From assembly GCA_023512345.1 (NCBI GenBank), contig JAILZT010000001.1, positions 62,001-126,000 on the forward strand: a DNA stretch of 64,000 nucleotides, given 5' to 3'. Position 1 is the first letter of the stretch. Every line of letters begins with the position of its first letter. A program made the position numbers and the translations under genes. Below are positions 53,914-62,046 of the stretch, one piece after another. This DNA comes from Paenibacillus sp. (GTDB taxonomy: Bacteria; Bacillota; Bacilli; Paenibacillales; Paenibacillaceae). The notes beneath the pieces are model-generated. The model made no database searches. It saw only the letters and a list, made by a program, of their open reading frames with translations, and had not been told where the DNA came from.

Positions 53914-55314
53914 ATGTTTTTAAATGATGATTTTCTTTTGTCTACCGAAACCGCACGAAATCTCTTCCACAATCATGCAAAGATCATGCCTATAGTTGAT
54001 TATCATTGCCATCTTGATCCGAAGGAAATTTATGAGAACAAGTCGTTCAGTAACCTGACCGAAGCTTGGCTCTACGGTGACCACTACAAATGGCGCCTTA
54101 TGCGTGCGAATGGGGTTCCAGAATCTCACATTACGGGTGAGGCCTCCGACTACGACAAGTTTCTGGCCTGGGCTAGAACTGTATCGATAACCGTAGGAAA
54201 TCCATTATACAGCTGGACTCATTTGGAGCTGCGCCGTTTCTTCGGGATTTCAGAACTATTAAATGAAAAGTCTGCACCTCGCATTTGGGAGGAAGTTAAT
54301 CGGATGCTGGCTGAACCCGCATTTACACGCCGCAATTTGATTAAGAATTCTAATGTCAAAGTCATCTGTACTACTGATGATCCGGCGGATTCACTGGAGT
54401 ATCATAAGCTGTTACGTGATGAGGAACAAGCCTTCAAGGTATTTCCGACCTTCCGTCCTGATAAGGCATTGAACATCAACGCTCAAGGTTTCACCGAGTG
54501 GCTTACCCGCTTGGAGGAAGCTGACGGACAACCAATTACTACCTATGCCTCACTGGTTGACAGTTTGAGACGCCGAGTGGATTTCTTCCATGATAACGGC
54601 TGCCGCCTGTCTGATCATGCGCTGGATGTTCTACGCTACCAAGCCTGCGATTCAGCTTCCGTGGAGCAGATTTTTGCTAAAAGAATTGCCGGCGGAGAAT
54701 TGTCATCGGAAGAAATTACGATGTATCGAACAGAGCTCCTCTCCACACTAATTGGCTTCTATCATGACAAAAATTGGACTATGCAGCTCCACCTTCATGC
54801 CTACAGAAACAATAATACACCGATGTTCAAACGGCTCGGACCGGATACCGGGTATGACGGCATTAATGATTTATCACTGACCGAAGCACTTTCCCAGCTT
54901 CTTGACCGAGCTGAAAGCGGTCCTGGATTGCCTAAGACCATACTTTACTCATTGAATCCCGGAGATTATCCGGCCTTGCTGGCATTAATGGGCTGTTATC
55001 AAAAGGATACACCAGGCAAGATCCAATTGGGCTCCGGTTGGTGGTATAACGATACCCGTAGCGGTATGCGCCAGCAGCTGACGATGTTTGCCGACAACAG
55101 CGTGCTCGCTAACTTTGTAGGTATGCTGACAGACTCCCGCAGCTTTCTTTCTTATACTCGTCACGAATATTTCCGCCGTGTTCTATGTGAATTGGTTGGA
55201 GAATGGGTGGAGCGTGGTGAGGCGCCTGACGACGAAGCATTATTGGGACAAATCGTAAAAGACATTGCTTATAATAATGCCACTAACTACTTTGGCTTTG
55301 AATCCGCCAAATAG
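53914..55314 (+). CDS. uxaC: Glucuronate/galacturonate isomerase
   Basis: A 466-residue amidohydrolase-fold enzyme that converts galacturonate to tagaturonate, the first step of the pathway. Metal-binding DYHCHLDP near 28, TWxHLELRRFF near 108, and LGSGWWYNDTRSGMRQQL near 370 are typical. It lies 39 bases after uxaA with RBS AAAGGGAG. Confidence 0.94.
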   Translation: MFLNDDFLLSTETARNLFHNHAKIMPIVDYHCHLDPKEIYENKSFSNLTEAWLYGDHYKWRLMRANGVPESHITGEASDYDKFLAWARTVSITVGNPLYSWTHLELRRFFGISELLNEKSAPRIWEEVNRMLAEPAFTRRNLIKNSNVKVICTTDDPADSLEYHKLLRDEEQAFKVFPTFRPDKALNINAQGFTEWLTRLEEADGQPITTYASLVDSLRRRVDFFHDNGCRLSDHALDVLRYQACDSASVEQIFAKRIAGGELSSEEITMYRTELLSTLIGFYHDKNWTMQLHLHAYRNNNTPMFKRLGPDTGYDGINDLSLTEALSQLLDRAESGPGLPKTILYSLNPGDYPALLALMGCYQKDTPGKIQLGSGWWYNDTRSGMRQQLTMFADNSVLANFVGMLTDSRSFLSYTRHEYFRRVLCELVGEWVERGEAPDDEALLGQIVKDIAYNNATNYFGFESAK

Positions 55315-55334
55315 ATAGGGAGTGCATTTCAATT

Positions 55335-56099
55335 ATGTTAAAGGTTGTTCTTGATAGGGGTGGAGCTGATGCGGTTGACTATTCGTCCGGCACCTCCCTC
55401 CTTACCCTTTATCCCATATCGGAAGTTGACCATCGCCCGTTTATCCTGGTCCTGCCTGGCGGGGGATACCATCATTTGGCCCAGCACGAGGGCGAGCCGG
55501 TTGCCCAGTGGTTGAACAGTCTGGGAATTCATGCCGGAGTGCTGAAATACCAGACGGGGAGCGTTGAACCCGCTTCCCTCATCAAGGACGTAGAAGACGC
55601 GCTCCAATGGGTACGCAAGACACCAAAGGATTGGAAGGTCAACCCGGAGCAGGTGGGTATTATGGGGTTTTCGGCAGGAGGTCACCTTGCAGCTATATCC
55701 GCCATAACGGGAAGGGTACAACCAGATCTACTACTGCTGGGCTATCCTGTTATTACATTTGAGGAACCTTATGCACATAAAGGAAGCCGACAGCATTTTT
55801 TGGGCGACTCAGTGTCTGACGAGGATATTCGCAGCTTCTCAGCCGACCAGCAAGTCGATAACCGAACACCTCCTACCTTCCTATGGACTACGGCCAACGA
55901 TGCAAGCGTTCCGGTGGAGAATAGTCTTTTGCTGGCAGGGGCGCTGTCGAAGGCGGGGATTCCGTTTGAACTGCATATTTTTGAAGAAGGCCGACATGGG
56001 CTCGGACTCTCCCCAGACAATGAATCTTGTCTGCAATGGCTTGATCTATGTGCAAATTGGCTTATCAAGCATCACTATGTAAAGAAGGGAACACAATGA
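55335..56099 (+). CDS. Acetyl-esterase-type alpha/beta hydrolase
   Basis: A 254-residue alpha/beta hydrolase with LPGGGYHHLA (oxyanion loop), nucleophile GFSAGGHLAA near 116, acid in ANDASVPVENS near 192 and His in EEGRHGLGL near 225. Such enzymes deacetylate hemicellulose or pectin oligomers inside the cell. Its stop overlaps the next ATG. Confidence 0.87.
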   Translation: MLKVVLDRGGADAVDYSSGTSLLTLYPISEVDHRPFILVLPGGGYHHLAQHEGEPVAQWLNSLGIHAGVLKYQTGSVEPASLIKDVEDALQWVRKTPKDWKVNPEQVGIMGFSAGGHLAAISAITGRVQPDLLLLGYPVITFEEPYAHKGSRQHFLGDSVSDEDIRSFSADQQVDNRTPPTFLWTTANDASVPVENSLLLAGALSKAGIPFELHIFEEGRHGLGLSPDNESCLQWLDLCANWLIKHHYVKKGTQ

Positions 56100-56791
56100 T
56101 GCAAACTCTGTTTATCGCAGGCGACTCAACCGCTGCACTTAAAGGTGCTGACCAAAAACCTATGGCCGGCTGGGGAGAATTTCTTCAGAATTATTTCAGC
56201 CCGAATATCATCGTGGATAATCGGGCTGTAAATGGCAGAAGCACCAAATCATTTTTGGCGGAGGGCCGGCTTGCCGATATTGAAAAGGACTTTCAGGCCG
56301 GTGATTATCTGTTCATTCAGTTCGGACACAACGATGAAAAGATAGAAGACCCCACCCGATATACCGAACCCGATACAGAATATCGAAGTAATCTTATATA
56401 TTATATCGATACCGCACACCGACTCGGAGGCTTTCCAGTCCTGCTGACCTCTGTCAGCCGACGACGCTTCACCTCCGGCGGGGAACCCGATCCACTTGCA
56501 GTTGGACTTTATCCAGACGCTATGAGACGAGTCGCAGCAGAAACGGGAACACCTCTTCTCGATGTTTTTGCCGCCTCACAGCAGTTATACCGGACATTAG
56601 GAATGGAAGACTCCCGTCATTTATTTATGCACCTGCCCAACAACGGACACCCCAATTATCCTGACGGAATATCGGACGATACTCATTTCTGCACCCAAGG
56701 TGCCCGTCAGATAGCCGCACTGGTAGCGACAGCCATCGAGCAGTCTTCCGAATGTGTCGGGCTGCAGATGCATTTGAAAAGGAGTGAATGA
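56096..56791 (+). CDS. Rhamnogalacturonan acetylesterase (SGNH, CE12-like)
   Basis: About 232 residues. SGNH motifs: FIAGDSTAA (block I Ser), NGRSTKSF, FGHNDEK (Asn/His block) and the C-terminal DDTHFCTQGAR (Asp-xx-His). This matches YesT/RhgT-type enzymes. The overlapping ATG at 56096 shares bases with the previous stop codon, so translation is coupled; the longer frame from 56048 is not supported by an RBS. No signal peptide, so it acts inside the cell. Confidence 0.88.
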   Translation: MMQTLFIAGDSTAALKGADQKPMAGWGEFLQNYFSPNIIVDNRAVNGRSTKSFLAEGRLADIEKDFQAGDYLFIQFGHNDEKIEDPTRYTEPDTEYRSNLIYYIDTAHRLGGFPVLLTSVSRRRFTSGGEPDPLAVGLYPDAMRRVAAETGTPLLDVFAASQQLYRTLGMEDSRHLFMHLPNNGHPNYPDGISDDTHFCTQGARQIAALVATAIEQSSECVGLQMHLKRSE

Positions 56792-57894
56792 GCATGGCAC
56801 TTATTCGTGAGGTCATTACTGAATATTACCGAATTCCTCTACCCGAAATTATGGAGGATGCAAAACACGGCTTACATACCCATTTTGAGGTTCCGATCGT
56901 AAAAATCAAGACAGATGATGGACGTGAAGGCGTAGGATACACCTATACAGGCGGCTTCGGGGGCAAAGCGATCTGCTCTCTGATCGCCAATGAGTTGACA
57001 CACATTCTGGTTGGCAAAGATCCAAGCTGTGTTGAAGGTATATGGGAGCAAATGAACTGGGGCATCCACTATGTTGCCCGTGGCGGACTGGCCAGTTTCG
57101 CAATCGCCGCCTGCGATATCGCCCTTTGGGATCTGCGTGCTACAAAAGCAGGAGAACCACTTTACAAACTATTGGGTGGAGCCAGTAATCGGGTTAAATG
57201 TTACGGTGGTGCGATTGATTTGAACTTCCCGCTGGAAAAGCTGCTGCGTAACAATCAGAAATATTTGGACATGGGCCTGAAGGCTGTAAAAATTAAGCTG
57301 GGGCAAAAAACATTAGCCGAGGATGTGGAACGTGTTGCTGCGGTTCGTCAGTTGATTGGCCCGGATACCACGTTTATGGTTGATGCCAATATGAGCTGGA
57401 GTGTGGAAAAAGCGATTAAAGCCGCACGGGAGTTTCTGAAGTATGACATTCTATTTCTGGAAGAACCAACGATCCCCGAAGATTACGCCGGTTATGCTCG
57501 AATAGCCGAAGAATCAGGCATTGCCGTAGCAGGTGGTGAGAATCTGCGGACGTTAACTGAATTTCAACACATGCTGCAATACGGACATGTAGACTTTCCA
57601 CAGCCGGACGCCTCCAATGTGGGCGGTATCACCGGTTGGCTTAAGGTAGCCCATCTGACTCAGGCTTACAATGTTTCAGTGTCCACCCATGGCATGCAGG
57701 AATTGCATGTCAGCCTACTAGCGGCTATGCCAAACGCCGGGTATCTGGAAATGCACAGCTTCCCTATTGATCAATATACGACCCGCCCTTTAGTCATAGA
57801 TCGCGAAACGGGTATGGCTATTCCACCGGAAGAGCCGGGCATCGGGGTAGTCTTTGACTGGGAGAAGCTGGCTCCACATAAGCAAGCCTTTTAG
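56788..57894 (+). CDS. Enolase superfamily dehydratase (mandelate racemase type)
   Basis: A 368-residue enzyme with capping domain and barrel. Catalytic residues visible: Lys in VKIKLG near 165, metal ligands in VDANMSW (about 197), EEPTIPED (about 224) and GGEN (about 250), and His in STHGMQELH near 300. KxK with a His/Asp pair marks the mandelate-racemase subgroup, which includes sugar-acid dehydratases. Context suggests a uronate-derived acid; the exact substrate is unknown. It overlaps the previous stop by four bases; a second ATG two codons on is better spaced from AAGGAG. Confidence 0.87.
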   Translation: MSMALIREVITEYYRIPLPEIMEDAKHGLHTHFEVPIVKIKTDDGREGVGYTYTGGFGGKAICSLIANELTHILVGKDPSCVEGIWEQMNWGIHYVARGGLASFAIAACDIALWDLRATKAGEPLYKLLGGASNRVKCYGGAIDLNFPLEKLLRNNQKYLDMGLKAVKIKLGQKTLAEDVERVAAVRQLIGPDTTFMVDANMSWSVEKAIKAAREFLKYDILFLEEPTIPEDYAGYARIAEESGIAVAGGENLRTLTEFQHMLQYGHVDFPQPDASNVGGITGWLKVAHLTQAYNVSVSTHGMQELHVSLLAAMPNAGYLEMHSFPIDQYTTRPLVIDRETGMAIPPEEPGIGVVFDWEKLAPHKQAF

Positions 57895-57923
57895 AATTAT
57901 AACTCTTTAGGAGATGTCTTCTC

Positions 57924-58766
57924 ATGACCGTTCCGCTTCATCTTGGCATTCGTGCCCATGACTTCGAGCAAACTTCTTTGCCTCAACTCATTTGTAAGCT
58001 GCAACAATACAAGTTTTCTCATATTCAATTCGCCATAAAAAAGTCCTTTCCCGAAAGCGTGACAAGTCTGTCCGCTTTGAGTCCGGGAACAGCTGCTTAC
58101 TTCGGAGAAGCCTTTCGGCAGGCGGGTGTGCGGATTGCCGTTCTCGGCTGTTATGTTAACATCGTTGACTCTGATCCCGAGAAGCAGGCAGTGGCTCTGG
58201 CTGACTTTAACACCCACCTTCGCTTGGCCTGTGACTTCGGCGCCAGCTTGGTAGGAACTGAAACAGGCAGCGTTGGAAACGGGTATACTCCGGATAACTT
58301 TACGGAGGAAGCTTTTCAACGAGTAGTTACTTCAGTAACAGCCATGGTCGCAGAAGCCGAACGTTTTGGAGTGACAGTGGGCATTGAAGCGGGATTGAAC
58401 CATCCCCTTTACACCGCACCGTTGATGCATCGACTGCTGGATCTCGTTCCTTCCAATAATCTGCAGGTGATTCTGGACTGCGCTAACCTGATGAGTCCTG
58501 ATAATTACTTACAGCAGGAAGCCGTCATTACGGAAGCCTTGGAGCTGCTGGGAAATCGGATTGCTGTCATACATCTCAAGGATTTCACAATTCAAGAAGG
58601 ACAGATCCAAATCGTTCCTGTAGGCAAAGGTCAGCTGCAATTCGCACCGATTCTACGTTACATGAAATACATTCGCCCTCACCTTCAGGGCATCCTTGAA
58701 AGCACACCCGAGGCGGATCTGCAGCAAAGTGTGGACTTCCTGCTACGGTTGTACGACGAAGTATAG
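57924..58766 (+). CDS. Sugar phosphate isomerase/epimerase family TIM barrel
   Basis: A 280-residue AP-endonuclease-2/xylose-isomerase-like enzyme, with GTETGSVGNGY, VGIEAGLNHPLY (metal-ligand Glu), ILDCANLMSP, and AVIHLKDFTI. It is the last gene of the uronate operon and probably isomerises a sugar acid or keto sugar made by the neighbours. The substrate is not readable. Confidence 0.85.
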   Translation: MTVPLHLGIRAHDFEQTSLPQLICKLQQYKFSHIQFAIKKSFPESVTSLSALSPGTAAYFGEAFRQAGVRIAVLGCYVNIVDSDPEKQAVALADFNTHLRLACDFGASLVGTETGSVGNGYTPDNFTEEAFQRVVTSVTAMVAEAERFGVTVGIEAGLNHPLYTAPLMHRLLDLVPSNNLQVILDCANLMSPDNYLQQEAVITEALELLGNRIAVIHLKDFTIQEGQIQIVPVGKGQLQFAPILRYMKYIRPHLQGILESTPEADLQQSVDFLLRLYDEV

Positions 58767-58792
58767 AGAGTAAAGCTTTCTACTAGCACAAG

Positions 58793-58866
58793 GGGTTCTA
58801 TGGATTCTTGGAGTTCTTGGAGTTCGTGGCGTTCGTGGCGTTCATTGGTTCATTGGGTTCCCGGGG
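58793..58866 (+). repeat. 9-nt minisatellite, copy B
   Basis: About eight imperfect units of the type GTTCKTGGM, running into CCGGGGTTATGCGGACTCCA. A related array is at 61735-61818 after the MFS gene. Confidence 0.75.
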
Positions 58867-59150
58867 TTATGCGGACTCCAGGGACCTTATTGTTGTATAA
58901 TTACCCTCATGCGAAGTTATACGGACTCAGATAACGCTATTGGCATACGTAAAGCCTAAATCACCATCATTTTAGCTAAATAGTGGCCTCTCAGTCCGCA
59001 TGACTTCGAATTGAGTACATTTCAAGCAAATAGGGTCATCTGAGTCCGTAAGACTTTTGAATTGAGCTCATTCCATGCGAATCGAGTCCTTTGAATCTGT
59101 AAGCCTTTGAAATGACCTCATTTCACGAAAACGGGTCTTCTGAATTAGTT
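58867..59150. repeat. GCGGACTCAGA-family intergenic repeats
   Basis: Several inverted and direct copies, including TATACGGACTCAG at 58919-58931 with the inverse CTCAGTCCGCATGA near 58990-59003, and decaying copies near 59040 and 59090. The region to 59340 holds no gene. Confidence 0.6.
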
Positions 59151-59340
59151 GAATCCTCCCTTTGATTTCACAGGATATATATTTAATCCGCGTAGTTTTC
59201 CGAATCGCAAAGTCCCATTTTAGGGGTTGAAAAGGGCTGGAAGTTCGCCCTTTTCCATTTCCTCAGGATCTTCCTCGAATCCTTGTTTTGCTACAACTGT
59301 TTTGTTCCAAGGATCCAATTAGTATAGTGATGCTGCATAA

Positions 59341-60228
59341 TTAAATTGTCTGTTTGGATAACGCGTCAAAATACTCTACAACGACCTCACGAAATTCCAG
59401 AGCAGCTCGCGAAATGTACCGATTTCTGTGCCATAATAAAGCTATCTCCCGTACTAATTCGTGATTCTCTACTTGAAGATATTTGATATTTTCCTGTGAA
59501 TACCTTGCCGTGCTTGGTATGAAGGCTATGCCAATTTCGGCTTCCACAAGAGTAATTAGCCTTGCTGGTTCATCCCCCTCATATACATATTTGGGTACAA
59601 ACCCAACCGATTTGCATATAGAGTCCACGAAATCGCGAGTGCCGTAACCTCTCTTAACACCAACAAATCCTTCATCCCTTAATTCTGTCAAGGATACACT
59701 ACTTCGCTCAGCCAGCCGATGCCCCTTTGGAACCGCTACAAGAATTGGGTCAATGAACACGATTTGACACTCTATGTCATCCCCCTCTACAGGAGGTGAG
59801 GACAAGCAGAAATCAACTTTTCCTCTATGAAGAAGCGCAACCATTTCCTGCGTGGTCAGCATTTGCACGTGAAATTGGATATTAGGCCGTTTTTTCCGAA
59901 ACTCTCGGAGGATACTGGGTAGCGTGCTTGCTGTTGTCACCGCCAATTCGAGTGTGCCATGTTCCGGGCTGGATAAATCGTTAAGCTCCTGCTTCCCCTG
60001 TTCCAGTTCAAACAAAGCCCTTTCAGCACGGCGAAGAAATCTGCTTCCGAACTCATTCAATCGCAGCTTCCTCCCAATTCGATCAAACAGAGGGACACCT
60101 AGATCTTCCTCCAAGCGTTGAATTGTTTTGCTTAGTGACGACTGAGTAACATGCAGACTTCGTGCAGCTTCGGTAACATGCTCCAATCGAGCTACCGCGA
60201 GAAAATATTGCAGTTGAAGAAGTTCCAT
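59341..60228 (-). CDS. LysR family transcriptional regulator
   Basis: About 295 residues. N-terminal winged helix (LQLQYFLAVARLEHVTEAAR and TQSSLSKTIQRLEEDLG) and a C-terminal substrate-binding domain with a typical TLPSILREFRKKRPN strand. ATG at 60228 follows GGAGGG; six more codons upstream are possible. It is divergent from an MFS exporter and probably controls it. Confidence 0.9.
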   Translation of the reverse strand: MELLQLQYFLAVARLEHVTEAARSLHVTQSSLSKTIQRLEEDLGVPLFDRIGRKLRLNEFGSRFLRRAERALFELEQGKQELNDLSSPEHGTLELAVTTASTLPSILREFRKKRPNIQFHVQMLTTQEMVALLHRGKVDFCLSSPPVEGDDIECQIVFIDPILVAVPKGHRLAERSSVSLTELRDEGFVGVKRGYGTRDFVDSICKSVGFVPKYVYEGDEPARLITLVEAEIGIAFIPSTARYSQENIKYLQVENHELVREIALLWHRNRYISRAALEFREVVVEYFDALSKQTI

Positions 60229-60351
60229 TTTACACCCTCCATTCATTCCCTCTAGTCAATGAAATCATAACATGAAATGCGTTGGAATGAATAAACAATT
60301 TCAAGTACGATGACTTCAATGATATCAAAGACTTTGAGGGGTGATCATAAA

Positions 60352-61722
60352 ATGAATGTTCACAGCAGGTGGTTGTTAATTTCCGTTGGACTGGGAGTAC
60401 TATTGAACCCATTAAATTCTTCGATGATTTCCGTTGCTATTGCAAGGCTGCAAAATGTATACCATCTTGACTATACAGGTGTTTCTTGGATTATTTTTTC
60501 TTTCTACATCACGAGTGCTATCGCTCAACCTGTCATGGGAAAGGCCAGTGATTTATTTGGTCGCAGGAAAATATTTCTCACCGGGCTAATTGTAGCTTTC
60601 ATTGCATCATTATTAGCTCCACTCTCACCAAACTTTGGGTGGCTCATTGTATTCCGCATAGTACAATCCATCGGAACAAGCATGGTGATGTCCGTTGGAA
60701 TGGCCATTGTGCGAATTCATATTACGGAGAAACAAGCGACTGCGCTTTCAATTATGTCCATTTTTCTATCGGGAGCGGCGGCTATTGGACCCTTTATTGG
60801 CGGAGTCTTGATTCACTGGTGGGATTGGCCTGCTATCTTTTTTGTCAATATTCCGTTTGTGGTGACGAGCTTTCTATTAGCTTGGAGGACTATTCCTAAG
60901 GACGAGCCGTCAACATCCGTTGCACGAGGCATATCCTTTCGTAATTGGTTTGAGATGATTGATGCGTCAGGAATCCTGCTCTTTATAGTGGGTCTAGTTG
61001 CCCTGCTCGTTGGATTACTGTCAGCAAAGTCATCTGGGAACATCTCGTTAGGACATGTCATTGTCGGGCTGTTAGGTCTGGTTGCATTAGGGGCTTTTGT
61101 ACGACATGAGTTAAAAGCGGAGTCACCTTTTATACCTTTGCGCACATTCGCCAAATATCCGGCTATGACTTGGGTCAACGTCGAATTCATGCTCGTTAAC
61201 GCACTCTATTATTCACTCTTTTTCGGGCTTCCGTCTTACTTGCAAATGGTACGTCATGTCAGCGAGTTCCACACTGGGATTCTCATGCTAAGCTTAGGAC
61301 TGTGCTCGCTCGTTGCTTCTCCAATAGCAGGACGATGGATAGATAAATCAGGACCTCGACCGGCATTGCTAGTATCCGGAATGTTGATGACATTAGGGTC
61401 CGTATGGATAGTAACATTGAATGAAACCTCACCGGTTATCAGTGTGAGTTTGGCTTTAGCTGCGTTCGGTATTAGCAACGGGTTGAACAATGTCGGTATG
61501 CAAGCGGCGATGTTCAAAAGTTCTCCAAAAGAAATTATCGGTGTAGCATCCGGACTATTTATGACATCAAGATACCTAGGAACCATTCTCTCTTCATTAT
61601 TAATAGGCATCGTAATGGGGGATAAGTTCAGCACTGGGGGATTTCAACTGCTCGGGGTTATCCTCACGGTAATTGCATTGTCCTTGGTATTCATGAGTTG
61701 GCAACGCCGGGAATCAAAGTAA
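60352..61722 (+). CDS. MFS transporter (DHA2-like drug exporter)
   Basis: About 456 residues with some 14 membrane segments. It begins SRWLLISVGLGVLLNPLNSS and carries the conserved loop GKASDLFGRRKIFL (MFS motif A) near 65 and GPFIGGVLI (motif C-like) near 148. It probably exports drugs or other small compounds. ATG at 60352 follows GAGGGGTG; an earlier in-frame ATG has no RBS. It pairs with the divergent LysR gene. Confidence 0.88.
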   Translation: MNVHSRWLLISVGLGVLLNPLNSSMISVAIARLQNVYHLDYTGVSWIIFSFYITSAIAQPVMGKASDLFGRRKIFLTGLIVAFIASLLAPLSPNFGWLIVFRIVQSIGTSMVMSVGMAIVRIHITEKQATALSIMSIFLSGAAAIGPFIGGVLIHWWDWPAIFFVNIPFVVTSFLLAWRTIPKDEPSTSVARGISFRNWFEMIDASGILLFIVGLVALLVGLLSAKSSGNISLGHVIVGLLGLVALGAFVRHELKAESPFIPLRTFAKYPAMTWVNVEFMLVNALYYSLFFGLPSYLQMVRHVSEFHTGILMLSLGLCSLVASPIAGRWIDKSGPRPALLVSGMLMTLGSVWIVTLNETSPVISVSLALAAFGISNGLNNVGMQAAMFKSSPKEIIGVASGLFMTSRYLGTILSSLLIGIVMGDKFSTGGFQLLGVILTVIALSLVFMSWQRRESK

Positions 61723-61860
61723 TAAATCAAAAAGCACTCGTGGAGTTCGTGGAGTTCGTGGAGTTCGTGGGGGTCGTCGGGTTCGTTGAGTTCGTGGGTT
61801 GTGGGGTTCACGGGGTTATGCGAACTCCAGAGACCTATTGTTGTGTAATCATGCTTCACA
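61723..61860 (+). repeat. 9-nt minisatellite, copy C, with GCGGACTC-type tail
   Basis: About nine imperfect copies of GTGGAGTTC (61735-61818), then GGGGTTATGCGAACTCCAGA, the same tail as the array at 58793-58890. Both arrays point the same way and bracket the LysR/MFS pair. Confidence 0.75.
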
Positions 61861-61973
61861 GGATAAATGCGGTTGATATTAGCCGCGATACGCTCTCTAC
61901 CCAGTGGTCCTCTGTTCAGCATAGCTTCAAATACTCCAGAAAGTCGATGCCCTCCATCTTCCAGAAATCAAAA

Positions 61974-62008
61974 AAAGGTGACTCCTGATAAACTCAGAAG
62001 TCACCTTT
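61974..62008 (-). terminator. Terminator of the LamG protein gene
   Basis: AAAGGTGACT pairs with AGTCACCTTT, with an inner CTGA/TCAG pair; on the minus strand a T-tract follows, about 40 bases after the stop codon. Confidence 0.8.
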
Positions 62009-62046
62009 GGGCGGCCTTTAAGGGCTGTCCGTCTTTTACAATCTGC

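Noticed and set aside
61735..61818. CRISPR array
   Set aside because: Units are only 9 bases long, directly joined and without unique spacers; it is a minisatellite.
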